NCBI GenBank assembly: GCA_000309945.1
Contig: CM001633.1
Location: forward strand, 2,690,099-2,754,098
Direction of reading: 5' to 3'
DNA length: 64,000 nt
From: Leptolyngbyaceae cyanobacterium JSC-12
GTDB lineage: Bacteria > Cyanobacteriota > Cyanobacteriia > Leptolyngbyales > Leptolyngbyaceae
Part shown: positions 28,876-38,351 of the stretch, one piece after another
How the letters are laid out: each line of letters opens with the position of its first letter
Numbering within the stretch: position 1 is the stretch's first letter
Notes under the pieces: generated by a model
Database searches by the model: none
Seen by the model: only the letters and a program-made list of their open reading frames with translations
What the model was told of the DNA's origin: nothing
Program-made: the position numbers and the translations under genes

Positions 28876-29958
28876 TCAGGACGGAACCATTAAAGCCTTT
28901 GGTCGCGCAAAAATCATCCTGCCTGCAGAAGTTTGCAAAGCACTTGTCACAATCACTTGAATCTCGCCACCCAAATAGCTGCGACCTTCTTCCACCACAA
29001 CCATTGTGCCATCTTCTAAATATCCCACGCCCTGCGTTGGTTCCTTGCCTTCTCGCAGAATCTTCAGGTCAATGCTATCTCCAGGCAGGTAAGTAGGACG
29101 CACAGCTTGGGCAAGATCATTAATGTTCAATACTGGAACTGCTTGGACACTAGCAACTTTACTGAGGTTGTAATCAGTAGTCAGCAGAGTCCCGTTAATT
29201 TCTTGGGCTAATCGCACCAGTTTGGCATCAACAGTTGCCACATCCTCGTAGTCAGCTGAGTTGACTACAACGCGATCCGGATAAGCATCCCGAATGCGAT
29301 TGAGAATATCCAGTCCTCGCCGGCCTCGAATCCGTTTCTGATCATTAGAAGCATCAGCAATGTTTTGAAGTTCTTGCAGGATAAATTGCGGCACTAAGAG
29401 CTGCCCTTCTAGAAAACCAGTCGCTAGCAGTTCTTCAATCCGCCCATCGATGATGCAACTTGTGTCTAAAAGCTTGGTTGAAGCTGGCTTTAGAGTCCCT
29501 TCAGAAACAAGCAACGTTTCAAATGAGTTGGGATTAATCAAGCGCAATAAGGCTCGACCATGAGTATCCGCAAGAGAAATTCCAGAGAAGGCAAACAGAA
29601 CACTGCCCACCAGCGCAATCAACGGCTTGATAAACGAAAATTCTGGCGGAATTGGTAGCAAAAACGTTGGAGCTAATAAAAGATTAGCCACCAGCAAACC
29701 AATCACTAAGCCGATCGCCCGACTCAACAAAATATCAGCCGGCATCGCTCGAACTTGTTTTTCCAGACGTCGATAGGCTTGCTGCACCGACAACCCAATT
29801 GCAAAGCCAATTAAGGAACCAAACCCAGCGGTAACAAACCGCAAAGCTGTTTCATTGGAAACTTGTGACAACACTTGGCTGGGCAAATCCTCAATGCTGT
29901 TAAAGCCAATCCCCGCCCCTGCCAGGATGAATGAGATAATAATGATGGCATCAAGCAT
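28876..29958 (-). CDS. Membrane-anchored PIN-TRAM domain protein (YacL-like)
   Basis: 360 residues from the ATG at 29958; the extra codons up to 30036 are unlike the family. About four N-terminal transmembrane helices, then a PIN domain with acidic residues (LDTSCIIDGRIEELL, DAKLVRLAQEINGTLLTTDYN) and a C-terminal TRAM domain (GYLEDGTMVVVEEGRSYLGG). The family is predicted to be an RNase of the inner membrane. Convergent with the ABC operon. Confidence 0.88.
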   Translation of the reverse strand: MLDAIIIISFILAGAGIGFNSIEDLPSQVLSQVSNETALRFVTAGFGSLIGFAIGLSVQQAYRRLEKQVRAMPADILLSRAIGLVIGLLVANLLLAPTFLLPIPPEFSFIKPLIALVGSVLFAFSGISLADTHGRALLRLINPNSFETLLVSEGTLKPASTKLLDTSCIIDGRIEELLATGFLEGQLLVPQFILQELQNIADASNDQKRIRGRRGLDILNRIRDAYPDRVVVNSADYEDVATVDAKLVRLAQEINGTLLTTDYNLSKVASVQAVPVLNINDLAQAVRPTYLPGDSIDLKILREGKEPTQGVGYLEDGTMVVVEEGRSYLGGEIQVIVTSALQTSAGRMIFARPKALMVPS

Positions 29959-30259
29959 AAATTTGGTGGTTTTGGGGGAACATTGCTCAAATTCAACTGA
30001 ATTCGAGGGATGCCAGTCTGGGTAGAAGCCAGTCAACCGAGTAATCAGGTGTTCAAAATCACAGAAACAAGCTCTAAGGCTGGCTATGCGTCAGGCTGAC
30101 ATGGCTTCATTATACTCTTCGCGTTCTATTCTACTTTCGCCAGAAGTGTGCTAGGCAATTCCCCACTGCTTATCTCTTCGCCTTCCCTGGCTTGCTTTCC
30201 CTTGTCTCTACTGAGATCTAATCCTATTCTCTGTTCTTAATAGTTCTTTCTCCTAGTTT

Positions 30260-31540
30260 ATGTTCTCTGTACGTTCTGCTTACATTCACATTCCGTTTTG
30301 TCGCAGACATTGTTACTATTGCGATTTTCCAGTATCGATAGTAGGGGATAAGCCACCAACAGGGAACAACCAGCGAATTAATGGCAGCAATTCGGGAACG
30401 ATCGCCCATTATGTGCAAGTCCTGTGTCAGGAAATTCGACAGTCTTCCACATGTGGACAGTCTTTAGTCACGGTCTTCTTTGGAGGTGGGACTCCATCAT
30501 TGCTTTCGGTGGAGCAACTCAACCAGATTTTGGCTATCCTCGATCACCAGTTTGGCATTGCGGCTGAGGCTGAAATTTCCATGGAAATTGACCCAGCAAC
30601 GTTTGATTTAGAGCAAGTCAAAGGCTACAAAGCGGCAGGGGTGAATCGCGTCAGTTTAGGGGTGCAGGCGTTTCAACCAGAGTTGCTGAAATTAGCAGGA
30701 CGATCACACACAGTTGAAGACATTTATACAGCGGTCGCATTAGTGCGACAGGCTGGATTTACGAACATAAGCCTGGATCTGATTTCGGGACTACCCTACC
30801 AAACATTGGAACAATGGGAAGAATCCCTGGAGCGCGCGATCGCCTTATCGCCAACTCATCTTTCTTGTTATGACCTGATCCTGGAAGCAGGCACTCCGTT
30901 CAGCCGTCAGTATCAGCCCGGTAATCGACCGTTGCCCTCAGACGAAATGGCAGCAGAAATGTACCGCATGGCTCAACAACGATTAACCACAAGCGGCTTT
31001 GACCATTACGAGATTTCCAACTATGCCAAACCGGGCTATCAGTGCCAGCACAATCGCACCTATTGGGAAAATCGTCCGTTTTATGGATTTGGCATGGGGG
31101 CAACGAGTTATCTGAATGGAGAGCGGTTTGCCCGTCCTCGCAAGACTTGGGAGTATTACGAGTGGGTCGAGACGCAGGGGAAAAGGCAAAAGGGAGAAGG
31201 GAGAAAAGATAGGGGAGAGGGTAGGGATATTGGAGAAGTTGGGAGTCAGAAGCAAGCAGGCGAGTGTGAGTCTGCGCCAGACGTGTTGGATACGGTAATG
31301 CTAGGGTTGCGCTTGGCTGAGGGACTAGAGATTGCTCGGTTGATTGAATTGTTTGGTGAGTCAGCGATCGTCCGGTTGTGGAAGTGCCTTCAGCCCTACT
31401 TGGCACAGGGGTTAGTTGCGATCGCCCCCGCACCGCAATCGGATTGCATCCTTACCTCAGGAAAACTGAAACTAACAGACCCAGAAGGTTTTTTGTTTTC
31501 CAACGTCGTATTAACCGCTATCTTCGAGGAATTTGAATAG
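30260..31540 (+). CDS. hemW: Radical SAM haem chaperone HemW (HemN-like)
   Basis: The motif CRRHCYYC (Cys14, Cys18, Cys21) is the HemW-type CxxxCxxC. GGGTPSLLS, SLGVQAFQ, and DLISGLPYQT follow in order. The HemW C-terminal domain (LMLGLRLAEGLEI-type segment) is present. Formerly annotated as oxygen-independent coproporphyrinogen oxidase, but this clade is now regarded as a haem-binding chaperone. A low-complexity purine-rich insertion lies at about residues 304-337 (see repeat entry). Confidence 0.9.
   Translation: MFSVRSAYIHIPFCRRHCYYCDFPVSIVGDKPPTGNNQRINGSNSGTIAHYVQVLCQEIRQSSTCGQSLVTVFFGGGTPSLLSVEQLNQILAILDHQFGIAAEAEISMEIDPATFDLEQVKGYKAAGVNRVSLGVQAFQPELLKLAGRSHTVEDIYTAVALVRQAGFTNISLDLISGLPYQTLEQWEESLERAIALSPTHLSCYDLILEAGTPFSRQYQPGNRPLPSDEMAAEMYRMAQQRLTTSGFDHYEISNYAKPGYQCQHNRTYWENRPFYGFGMGATSYLNGERFARPRKTWEYYEWVETQGKRQKGEGRKDRGEGRDIGEVGSQKQAGECESAPDVLDTVMLGLRLAEGLEIARLIELFGESAIVRLWKCLQPYLAQGLVAIAPAPQSDCILTSGKLKLTDPEGFLFSNVVLTAIFEEFE
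31172..31262 (+). repeat. Purine-rich short-repeat insertion inside hemW
   Basis: A stretch of imperfect GGGAGAAGG, GGGGAGAGG and GGGAGTCAGAAG units, as in the short tandem repeats often found between cyanobacterial genes, but here within an open frame and read as KRQKGEGRKDRGEGRDIGE. The frame stays open and the HemW C-terminal domain continues after it. Confidence 0.7.
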
Positions 31541-31701
31541 TTGTTCCAACCTTGTCCATCCCAAAACCGTTCTTTTCTCTAAGAAAAAGCTCTAGTTTTT
31601 GAGTTGGACATGGTTTAAGGACTGTCTAAGCTGACTAGCTAACTGTCAGCATATCTATCCAACCCATCAAGCTCTGTCTGCAGGTTGGGCTTAGGGCACA
31701 A

Positions 31702-31950
31702 ATGAAATGCAGTAGAAGTGTCGATCAGTTAGAACATACTGCCAATAACGATGCCAATCGAGTTGAGAACGCAACTGAGGGTGGCAGTTTTGTTGAACGC
31801 GAAGCTCAACGCATCGCAACCTGATTGAGCAAAGAGCAGAAGAAGATGCGGTTCGCATTCAAGAAGCTGTTGAAAATTACCAAGAACGCAGTCAAACATA
31901 CCGTTGATGGCATCAAAGATACCGTTAACTCACGACTGATCCAGAGCTAA
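31702..31950 (+). pseudogene. Possible split or decayed small gene
   Basis: One frame contains a 40-codon ORF (31702-31824, MKCSRSVDQLEH start, acidic) ended by TGA. It continues in the same frame after the stop as a lysine-rich amphipathic 34-codon ORF (ATG at 31846 to the TAA at 31950; MRFAFKKLLKITKNAVKH start). This could be one gene broken by a stop, two tiny genes, or chance. The end overlaps the convergent thioredoxin gene by 4 bp. The gap 31541-31701 holds no gene. Confidence 0.35.
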
Positions 31951-32558
31951 TTGGCAACTTGGCTGCTATGGCTGCGGGGATCGATTGTGCTGGGTTTGGC
32001 AGGAGCAACAGGTGCTGAAAATGCTGAGGTTGCCCCGTCAAATTGAATATAAGGCAACGGTGAACCATCACTCAGAGCAACAAGATTCGCTTCCATCACG
32101 GTACGGGGTTGTTCCCCAATGGTTTGAGCGATCGCATTGCCAGCCTTGTCTAAAAAAACAAAATGAGGAATGCCATCAACACGATAGTTCAAAATTTCGG
32201 GGAGCCACTTGCTGTTATCCACATTTAACATAACGAAGTTAACCTGCTCCCCGTATTGTTGTTTCAACGTTTCCATTTCTGGAGCCATCGCCTGACAACT
32301 CGTGCACCAGTTGGCATAAAACTCCATCAGCGTAGGTTTTCCATTACTAAGAGCCACTTCCAGTGGAATGGACTCATCTGCCATAGCAGACAACAGCCCT
32401 GGAGCAGTTTCAGTCTTTAAGCCCAAAAATAAGGCAGCACTCAACACGATCGCCACAAGCGCGATCAAGAAATTTCGAACACGGGTTGCCATATTGGCTG
32501 AAATTGAGTCTTGAGGAGGGATAGGGTCTGGCGAATTCCCAGTCATAACCAGTCTCAA
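31947..32558 (-). CDS. txlA: Membrane-anchored thioredoxin-like protein (TxlA/HCF164 type)
   Basis: About 200 residues: one N-terminal membrane helix (NFLIALVAIVLSAALFLGL), then a thioredoxin fold with the WCTSC redox motif and the cis-Pro segment GIPHFVFLD. This is the HCF164/TxlA arrangement, a thylakoid thiol-disulfide protein needed for cytochrome assembly in relatives. Start at 32558 or the ATG at 32546. The Pro/Ser-rich C-terminal tail appears unstructured. Confidence 0.87.
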   Translation of the reverse strand: MRLVMTGNSPDPIPPQDSISANMATRVRNFLIALVAIVLSAALFLGLKTETAPGLLSAMADESIPLEVALSNGKPTLMEFYANWCTSCQAMAPEMETLKQQYGEQVNFVMLNVDNSKWLPEILNYRVDGIPHFVFLDKAGNAIAQTIGEQPRTVMEANLVALSDGSPLPYIQFDGATSAFSAPVAPAKPSTIDPRSHSSQVAN

Positions 32559-32580
32559 ATTATGATAATGACTAACTCTT

Positions 32581-33504
32581 TCAGTCTACCGAAGCTTCAG
32601 ACGGCACAAGCGGAACGATACAACGAATAGTTGTGAGGTTTGACGAGTAGTCAGTGTTGACTTCTAACTGTCCCTCCATCGTCTGTACCAGCGATCGCGC
32701 TAGTGAAAAACAAAAACTAGGTGAGGGGAAAGGCTGCCTTGCCAAATGCGTCAGAGTGCTTTTGTCCAAGTGAGTATCAACCGTTGGCCCAACGGGAAGG
32801 GGGAGTTCTAAGTTGGCAAGCCAGACCCTTTCTGCGATGGGCGTTGTGATCTTAATCTGGCAATGGGCAGAGGTGGCTTGAGTAGATAAGCTAATGGCAC
32901 CTTCTTCCAGGTGAGCGATCGCACTATCTACCAACATCACCAGAGCCTGCCGCAATCGCCGCAAATCTATGAGCAGAATCATTTCAGATTCAGGAACAAC
33001 CACAGATAGCCGAAGATTACGGTTTTGGGCTTGGAGATGGGTTAATTCTTCCACTTCGTATAGAACGGTAGCTAAGGACGTGGGCTGAAGATTTAATTGG
33101 CTGGTGCCATGTTCCACTTTGGCAGCATCAATCACCTCATCCAGAACCTTTACCATCTTGAGAGCAGATGTATGAGCCTGGTGAATGAACTCTCGCTCTT
33201 CCTCACGACTGTCACACAAATCCGCCAAAATTAGCTGATGCATCCCGATTAAGCCATTGAGGGGCGATCGCAGTTCATGAGATATTCGTGCCAGGAAATT
33301 CCCCTTAAACTGACTCATCTGCATAGCCATTTGGTATGCCAGTTTGGTGTGGTGGAGCTGCGCTTGCAAAGAAGCTTGATCATCCGCAGACACAGTTGCT
33401 GAACTCACGCTTGGTGAACCCGCAGAAGCACCACGCAGGAGACGGTTCATTGTCCACCCCAGCCCCAGCCCAACTATTAACCACACCAGGCTTGCATTAT
33501 TCAT
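32581..33504 (-). CDS. Histidine-kinase-like protein with degenerate ATPase domain
   Basis: One N-terminal membrane helix, then a proper dimerisation/phosphoacceptor helix with the H-box ISHELRSPLNGL. The ATPase half does not match: the N-box equivalent reads LRQALVMLVDSAIAH, with the Asn positions replaced. The DxGxG G1 box is missing (IAERVWLANLELP at that position), although a C-terminal FCFSLARSLVQTMEG helix remains. 307 residues. Start shares an ATGA overlap with the end of tsaC. Probably a pseudokinase or adaptor. Confidence 0.78.
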   Translation of the reverse strand: MNNASLVWLIVGLGLGWTMNRLLRGASAGSPSVSSATVSADDQASLQAQLHHTKLAYQMAMQMSQFKGNFLARISHELRSPLNGLIGMHQLILADLCDSREEEREFIHQAHTSALKMVKVLDEVIDAAKVEHGTSQLNLQPTSLATVLYEVEELTHLQAQNRNLRLSVVVPESEMILLIDLRRLRQALVMLVDSAIAHLEEGAISLSTQATSAHCQIKITTPIAERVWLANLELPLPVGPTVDTHLDKSTLTHLARQPFPSPSFCFSLARSLVQTMEGQLEVNTDYSSNLTTIRCIVPLVPSEASVD

Positions 33505-34124
33505 ACTGTGTCCTCCAAGGTAATTGCACCTTGCCGCAACACTTTCCAGCCATTCCCCATCCAGCGGATAACCGTTGAAGGAATTCCAGAGGTGGATTCT
33601 GATTGGGCTGAAAGTGAGGACTGCAAACCTGCAAGCTCGGTTGGAGCTAAGGTCAAAACCTCCGGAAACTGGGCTTCAATTTCGCTCATGGTTTGCAGTG
33701 CAGGTTCTCCAGAGCGATTAGCACTAGTGGTGGCTAATGGTCCTGTTTGCGTCAAAATGGCACAGGCAATAGCATGGTTGGGAACCCTCACCCCAATAGT
33801 CGATGGATCATTGGGATTCAGCGCAGGGGGAACGCGATCACTGGCTGGCAATACCAGCGTTAATGCACCTGGAAGATAGCGATTCGCCATTACTTCCCAA
33901 GCAAAGCGCTCCTCAGCGCTCCCTGTAACGTACTCCCACAAATCCTCTACGGCTGCCGCCATCAGAATCAGAGGCTTGTCAAAGCTGCGCTGCTTGGCTG
34001 CAAAAATTAGATTGGCGCGATCTGGGCGCGATGCTAATGCTGGGACTGTATCGGTGGGAAAACTGATCAGGCGATCGCCTGAATTGACACCCTCCACTAA
34101 ATCCTTCAAAGAAACTTGTGGCAT
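33501..34124 (-). CDS. tsaC: Threonylcarbamoyl-AMP synthase (TsaC/Sua5/YrdC)
   Basis: Makes threonylcarbamoyl-AMP for the t6A37 modification of ANN-decoding tRNAs. The YrdC core is present: LISFPTDTVPALASRPD, KQRSFDKPLILMAA, PGALTLVLPA, IGVRVPNHAIACAIL, and TTSANRSGEPA. The start is the ATG at 34124 (MPQVSLKDL), about 207 residues; the frame goes back to 34181 without family similarity. Overlaps the next gene by ATGA. Confidence 0.92.
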   Translation of the reverse strand: MPQVSLKDLVEGVNSGDRLISFPTDTVPALASRPDRANLIFAAKQRSFDKPLILMAAAVEDLWEYVTGSAEERFAWEVMANRYLPGALTLVLPASDRVPPALNPNDPSTIGVRVPNHAIACAILTQTGPLATTSANRSGEPALQTMSEIEAQFPEVLTLAPTELAGLQSSLSAQSESTSGIPSTVIRWMGNGWKVLRQGAITLEDTV

Positions 34125-34440
34125 TAATGCGGTTAAAACTGTCCTTTTAGTGTACGGTTGTCGCTTATAGAGCAAACTCAAGCTGGTAGCTTACTCATCA
34201 CTTTAAATATCCATCCTTACCTTAAATATCCATTCTCCGAAACCAAACTCAACCTTTTCAACTCCTTTATTCATTCTCCAAAGTCCAGTATTTTATACCA
34301 ATACTAACAACATAAAGAACGATGCATTCATGCTCTCATTGGGAAGTTTAGATTCGTGTGTCTCCTTGTTGCAAGTTCATTTGCTTCAGTGGAAAACCAA
34401 CAATACACCCAGGTAAATCCCCGTTCTTTCTAGGAAATGT

Positions 34441-37400
34441 ATGAACCTAGAGCAATTTGATAGTTTGCGTCAGTACTGTCGGGATGAGACAGCATTTCAA
34501 GCCCTTAAGCAGCGGCTGCTGGGTATGGAACTTGCATCTGAACAGCAAAATAGACAATTACAACAGCAACTTGCGATCGTCAACCAACAGTTACAAGCAC
34601 AACAACAGCAGAGCAATTTTCAGAACTCGTTATTAGAGCAGGTTTGCAATGCCATTATTGCAACTGATTTGAATGGCAACATTCTTTATTGGAACCATTA
34701 CGCCGAACAACTGTATCAGTGGAAAGCCTCTGAGGTCTTAGGTAAAAGCATCATCGCACTTCTTTCCCCAGAAGACAGGCAGCGAACTGCTAAGCAAATT
34801 TTGAGTCAGGCACTGAAAGCAAGAGCGTGGGAAGGCGAATTACTGTTACAACGCAAAGATAGCTCTCGCTTTTGGGCAGAAATCAAATACACTGTACTCA
34901 AAAATGAGCATCATTGCCCTGTTGGCTTTATTGGCATTTCCTTCGATATAACTGAGCGTAAACGGTTTGAAGCAGCACTGCAACAAGCTTATGATGAGTT
35001 AGAAATACGAGTTGCCCAACGAACAGAACAACTCGCAAAGGCCAACGCCGATCTGCAGGCAGAAATTAGCGATCGCAAACAAGCAGAAGCCGCACTTCAA
35101 GCCGCCGAAGCCAAATATCGCAGTATTTTTGACAATGCAATTGAAGGGATTTTTCAAACAACACTAGACGGGCGTTATCTAAGTGCCAATGCGGCCCTCG
35201 CCAACCTGTATGGGTACCGGTCTCCTGAAGAACTAATCACCAGCATTACTAATATTGCAGAGCAACTATATGTTGATCCAACCAAACGGATTGAGTTTAT
35301 TCAAAAAGTGCAAGCAGAAGGGACGGTCTCAGGGTTTGAAGCACAAGTTTATCACCGCAACGGCAGCATTCTTTGGGTCTCTGAAAATGCTCACGCCGTA
35401 TATGATGCCGCAGGACGCTTACTGTATTTTGAAGGTACCGTCTCCGACATTACAGCCCGGCGAAAAGCTCAAGAAGATCTGCGACAAAGTGAAGAAGCGC
35501 TTGCCCGGCGAGAGCGCTTTCTGGCAACCCTAGTAGATATTCAAACATGGTTGCTAACTCATACCTATACGGAAGAAAGTTTACCTTCTCATGTTCTCAA
35601 ACCCCTGGGACGAGTGGCAGGTGCAAGCCGCGTTTATCTATTTGAGAATTATCGAGATGCGGCGGGCAATTTGTTCATGAACCGGCGAGCAGAGTGGTGT
35701 GAGGACTGTATTTCCCCCCAAATCGATAATCCATTGCTGCAAGATCTTGCTTATGAAGACTATTTTCCAGGGTGGGCAGCACGGCTTGCACAAGGTGAAA
35801 CGATTAACTGTATTGTGTCTCAGCTTGGCGATCGCGAACGCCAGATCTTAGAACCTCAGGGAATTTTATCCATCATGCTGTTCCCGCTGATCGTCAATGC
35901 TGAATTTTGGGGCTTCATTGGGTTCGATAATTGCACCGAAGCACGCCTTTGGGATGGGTTAGAGGTGAATTTGTTAGGAGCCGCTGCTTCTTCGATTTCA
36001 ATGACCTTAGAGCGGCAGCAAACTGAAGTGCGATTGCGCCAGCAGGTAGACCGCGAACACTTGCTGGGAGCCATTTCCCTGAGAATCCGCCAGTCCCTCG
36101 ACCTGAACGAGATTCTACATCGCACTGTCGATGAAATTCGACAATTCCTGCAAACTGATCGCGTTCTCATTTATCGGTTTGAGGGGCAGCATGGGGTTCT
36201 GGTTGCAGCATCAGCAGTACCAGCATGGGATATTGCTCTGGAGCAAGGTTCACACCAAATCTGGTATCGCGACGAAAAAGCAAGCTATGAGCACGGGGAA
36301 GTATACATCGTCAATGATATTGAGCATCAGGGGCTTTCTGCTAATTACCTCAACTTCATGCAGCAGATTCAAGTGAAAGCTAAATTAGTCGTACCCATTG
36401 CTCAACGTGTTCCATCCAATCTGTGGGAAGGTCAACTGCCTAGTGCAAACTCAAATCAATCCTCAAATTCTACCGACGGTCAAGATAGCTTCAGAGACGA
36501 TAGTTATTTGTGGGGAGTATTAACGGTTCACCAATGTAGTCAGGTACGGCAATGGCAACCATTTGAGATTGATTTGGTGCAAAAGCTGGCGGTTCAGGTA
36601 GCAATCGCGATTCAGCAAGCCCAACTCTTTAGCCAGATACAACAACAGGCGCAGCGTGAACAGTTACTCAATCAATTGAGCAGGACTCTGAACTCCAGCC
36701 TTGATCCAGACCAGATTTTGCAGGAAATTGTTGACTGTACTGGTCAAGAGTTTAAGGTTGATCGAGCTGTTATTTTTGTTATTGATCAGGAAATTCGTGC
36801 ACATAAGGAATGGAGAATAAACGAGCAGGTTCCCTCCATGTTGGAGGTACGCGCTCCAATTGCAGAATGGTCGGATCTATTAGATCACAATTCTTCGTTT
36901 AATCGAGGGCAAGTCTTTTATGCTTTGAATCTCGCTGACCAGGCAGATACTCCTGCCCGCCAATATCTGGTCAACAACCTGCAACTCCGCTCAGTGTTGA
37001 GCATTCCGTTATTCGTTCGGGAGCAATTGTTTGGGGCACTGGCACTTCACACAACGACTTGCTACCGGACATTTACGAATGAGGAGGTGCAGTTTCTTCA
37101 CCAGATTGCGGCTCAAGCGGCGATCGCCCTCTACAATGCCCAAAGCTATGAATATTTGGAACAACTGGTTAAACAGCGAACGCAGGAACTAGAGCATGAA
37201 AAGTTGGTTTCTGAAGCCGCAAACCGTGCCAAGAGCGAGTTTTTAGCGACCATGAGTCATGAACTGCGAACCCCACTGAATGCCATCTTGGGACTATCGC
37301 AGATTTTACAACTTCAACTGTTTGGGAATCTCACAGCGAAGCAACTGGAATACATCAACCATATCAACAACAGTGGTGAGCATCTGTTGATGCTGATTAA

Positions 37401-38337
37401 TGACATTCTTGACCTTGCTAAGGTTGAGTCAGGGCGAGAAACCATTAATCCTGTGCTCTTAGCGGTGCCAGAGCTTTGTAACAATTGTTTAGCTCTCGTC
37501 CGCGAGCAAGCGATCGCTCAGGGTTTAAGCTTAACAAGCCACATCGAACCAGATGCGACGCACTGCATCGCAGATGAACGCCGCCTTAAGCAAATGCTCC
37601 TAAATTTGCTTTCCAATGCGATTAAATTTACGCCATCTGGTGGAGTGCAGTTGATCGTATCGAAGCAATCGCAGGGGATTGCATTTATCGTCAAAGATAC
37701 CGGGATTGGCATTTCCCCGGAGAAGCTCCCTCTTCTATTTCAACCCTTTAGCCAACTTGATAGTCAACTGAGTCGGCGATATGAGGGAACTGGCTTAGGG
37801 CTTGCCCTGACACGAAAATTAGCCCGCCTGCACGGAGGAGACGTTACCGTCAAATCAACCCTGCATCAAGGCAGCGAATTTACCTTGTATTTGCCAGATA
37901 TTCCCATAGAGCCTCCAACTGTTGCAAATCCATCGCTCGTTCATGGCACTCCTTCCGCGCAAAAACCAATGCCCACAGAGCGGATCTTGATTGTGGAAGA
38001 TGACGACTTTAGTGCAACAGTCCTGCATGATTATCTCAAAGCAATAGGATATGAGGTTGCCCACCTTGCTGAGGGTACAAACTTTTTGCAAGAGGTGCGC
38101 CAGTTCAGACCCAACTTGATCTTAATGGATGTGCAGCTCTCTCAAGCTATCACAGGCTTGGATTTACTCAAACAACTGCGCCAGCAAACAGATTTAGAAC
38201 CTATTCCCGTGGTGATGGTAACGGCAATGGCAATGCCTGGCGATCGCGAGAAGTTTCTCCAAGCTGGCGCAACAGATTATCTCAGTAAACCACTCAATAT
38301 CGTGCAGCTTGAGTCCTTGCTCATGAAATATCTATAG
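34441..38337 (+). CDS. Hybrid sensor histidine kinase, PAS-PAS-GAF-GAF-GAF-HisKA-HATPase-REC
   Basis: 1298-residue soluble signalling protein. Order by rough residue: coiled coil 20-58, PAS 60-175, coiled coil, PAS 223-341, GAF 360-535, GAF 536-735, GAF 741-900, HisKA with phosphoacceptor His940 (MSHELRTPLNAIL), HATPase 1040-1155 (LLNLLSNAIKFTP, DTGIGIS, GTGLGLAL), REC 1180-1298 with phospho-Asp1230 (LILMDVQLS). The second GAF looks phytochrome-like, but I see no Cys-His bilin site, so it is probably not a photoreceptor. Ligand unknown. Convergent with chlB. Confidence 0.93.
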   Translation: MNLEQFDSLRQYCRDETAFQALKQRLLGMELASEQQNRQLQQQLAIVNQQLQAQQQQSNFQNSLLEQVCNAIIATDLNGNILYWNHYAEQLYQWKASEVLGKSIIALLSPEDRQRTAKQILSQALKARAWEGELLLQRKDSSRFWAEIKYTVLKNEHHCPVGFIGISFDITERKRFEAALQQAYDELEIRVAQRTEQLAKANADLQAEISDRKQAEAALQAAEAKYRSIFDNAIEGIFQTTLDGRYLSANAALANLYGYRSPEELITSITNIAEQLYVDPTKRIEFIQKVQAEGTVSGFEAQVYHRNGSILWVSENAHAVYDAAGRLLYFEGTVSDITARRKAQEDLRQSEEALARRERFLATLVDIQTWLLTHTYTEESLPSHVLKPLGRVAGASRVYLFENYRDAAGNLFMNRRAEWCEDCISPQIDNPLLQDLAYEDYFPGWAARLAQGETINCIVSQLGDRERQILEPQGILSIMLFPLIVNAEFWGFIGFDNCTEARLWDGLEVNLLGAAASSISMTLERQQTEVRLRQQVDREHLLGAISLRIRQSLDLNEILHRTVDEIRQFLQTDRVLIYRFEGQHGVLVAASAVPAWDIALEQGSHQIWYRDEKASYEHGEVYIVNDIEHQGLSANYLNFMQQIQVKAKLVVPIAQRVPSNLWEGQLPSANSNQSSNSTDGQDSFRDDSYLWGVLTVHQCSQVRQWQPFEIDLVQKLAVQVAIAIQQAQLFSQIQQQAQREQLLNQLSRTLNSSLDPDQILQEIVDCTGQEFKVDRAVIFVIDQEIRAHKEWRINEQVPSMLEVRAPIAEWSDLLDHNSSFNRGQVFYALNLADQADTPARQYLVNNLQLRSVLSIPLFVREQLFGALALHTTTCYRTFTNEEVQFLHQIAAQAAIALYNAQSYEYLEQLVKQRTQELEHEKLVSEAANRAKSEFLATMSHELRTPLNAILGLSQILQLQLFGNLTAKQLEYINHINNSGEHLLMLINDILDLAKVESGRETINPVLLAVPELCNNCLALVREQAIAQGLSLTSHIEPDATHCIADERRLKQMLLNLLSNAIKFTPSGGVQLIVSKQSQGIAFIVKDTGIGISPEKLPLLFQPFSQLDSQLSRRYEGTGLGLALTRKLARLHGGDVTVKSTLHQGSEFTLYLPDIPIEPPTVANPSLVHGTPSAQKPMPTERILIVEDDDFSATVLHDYLKAIGYEVAHLAEGTNFLQEVRQFRPNLILMDVQLSQAITGLDLLKQLRQQTDLEPIPVVMVTAMAMPGDREKFLQAGATDYLSKPLNIVQLESLLMKYL

Positions 38338-38351
38338 CTAAGATCAACAGG

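Noticed and set aside
30900..31433. 177-codon open frame antisense to hemW
   Set aside because: Shadow frame over conserved HemW sequence and the repeat; Ser/Pro-rich from composition.
36045..36640. Phytochrome or cyanobacteriochrome photoreceptor
   Set aside because: The GAF domain lacks a Cys-His chromophore site, and no PHY domain is present.
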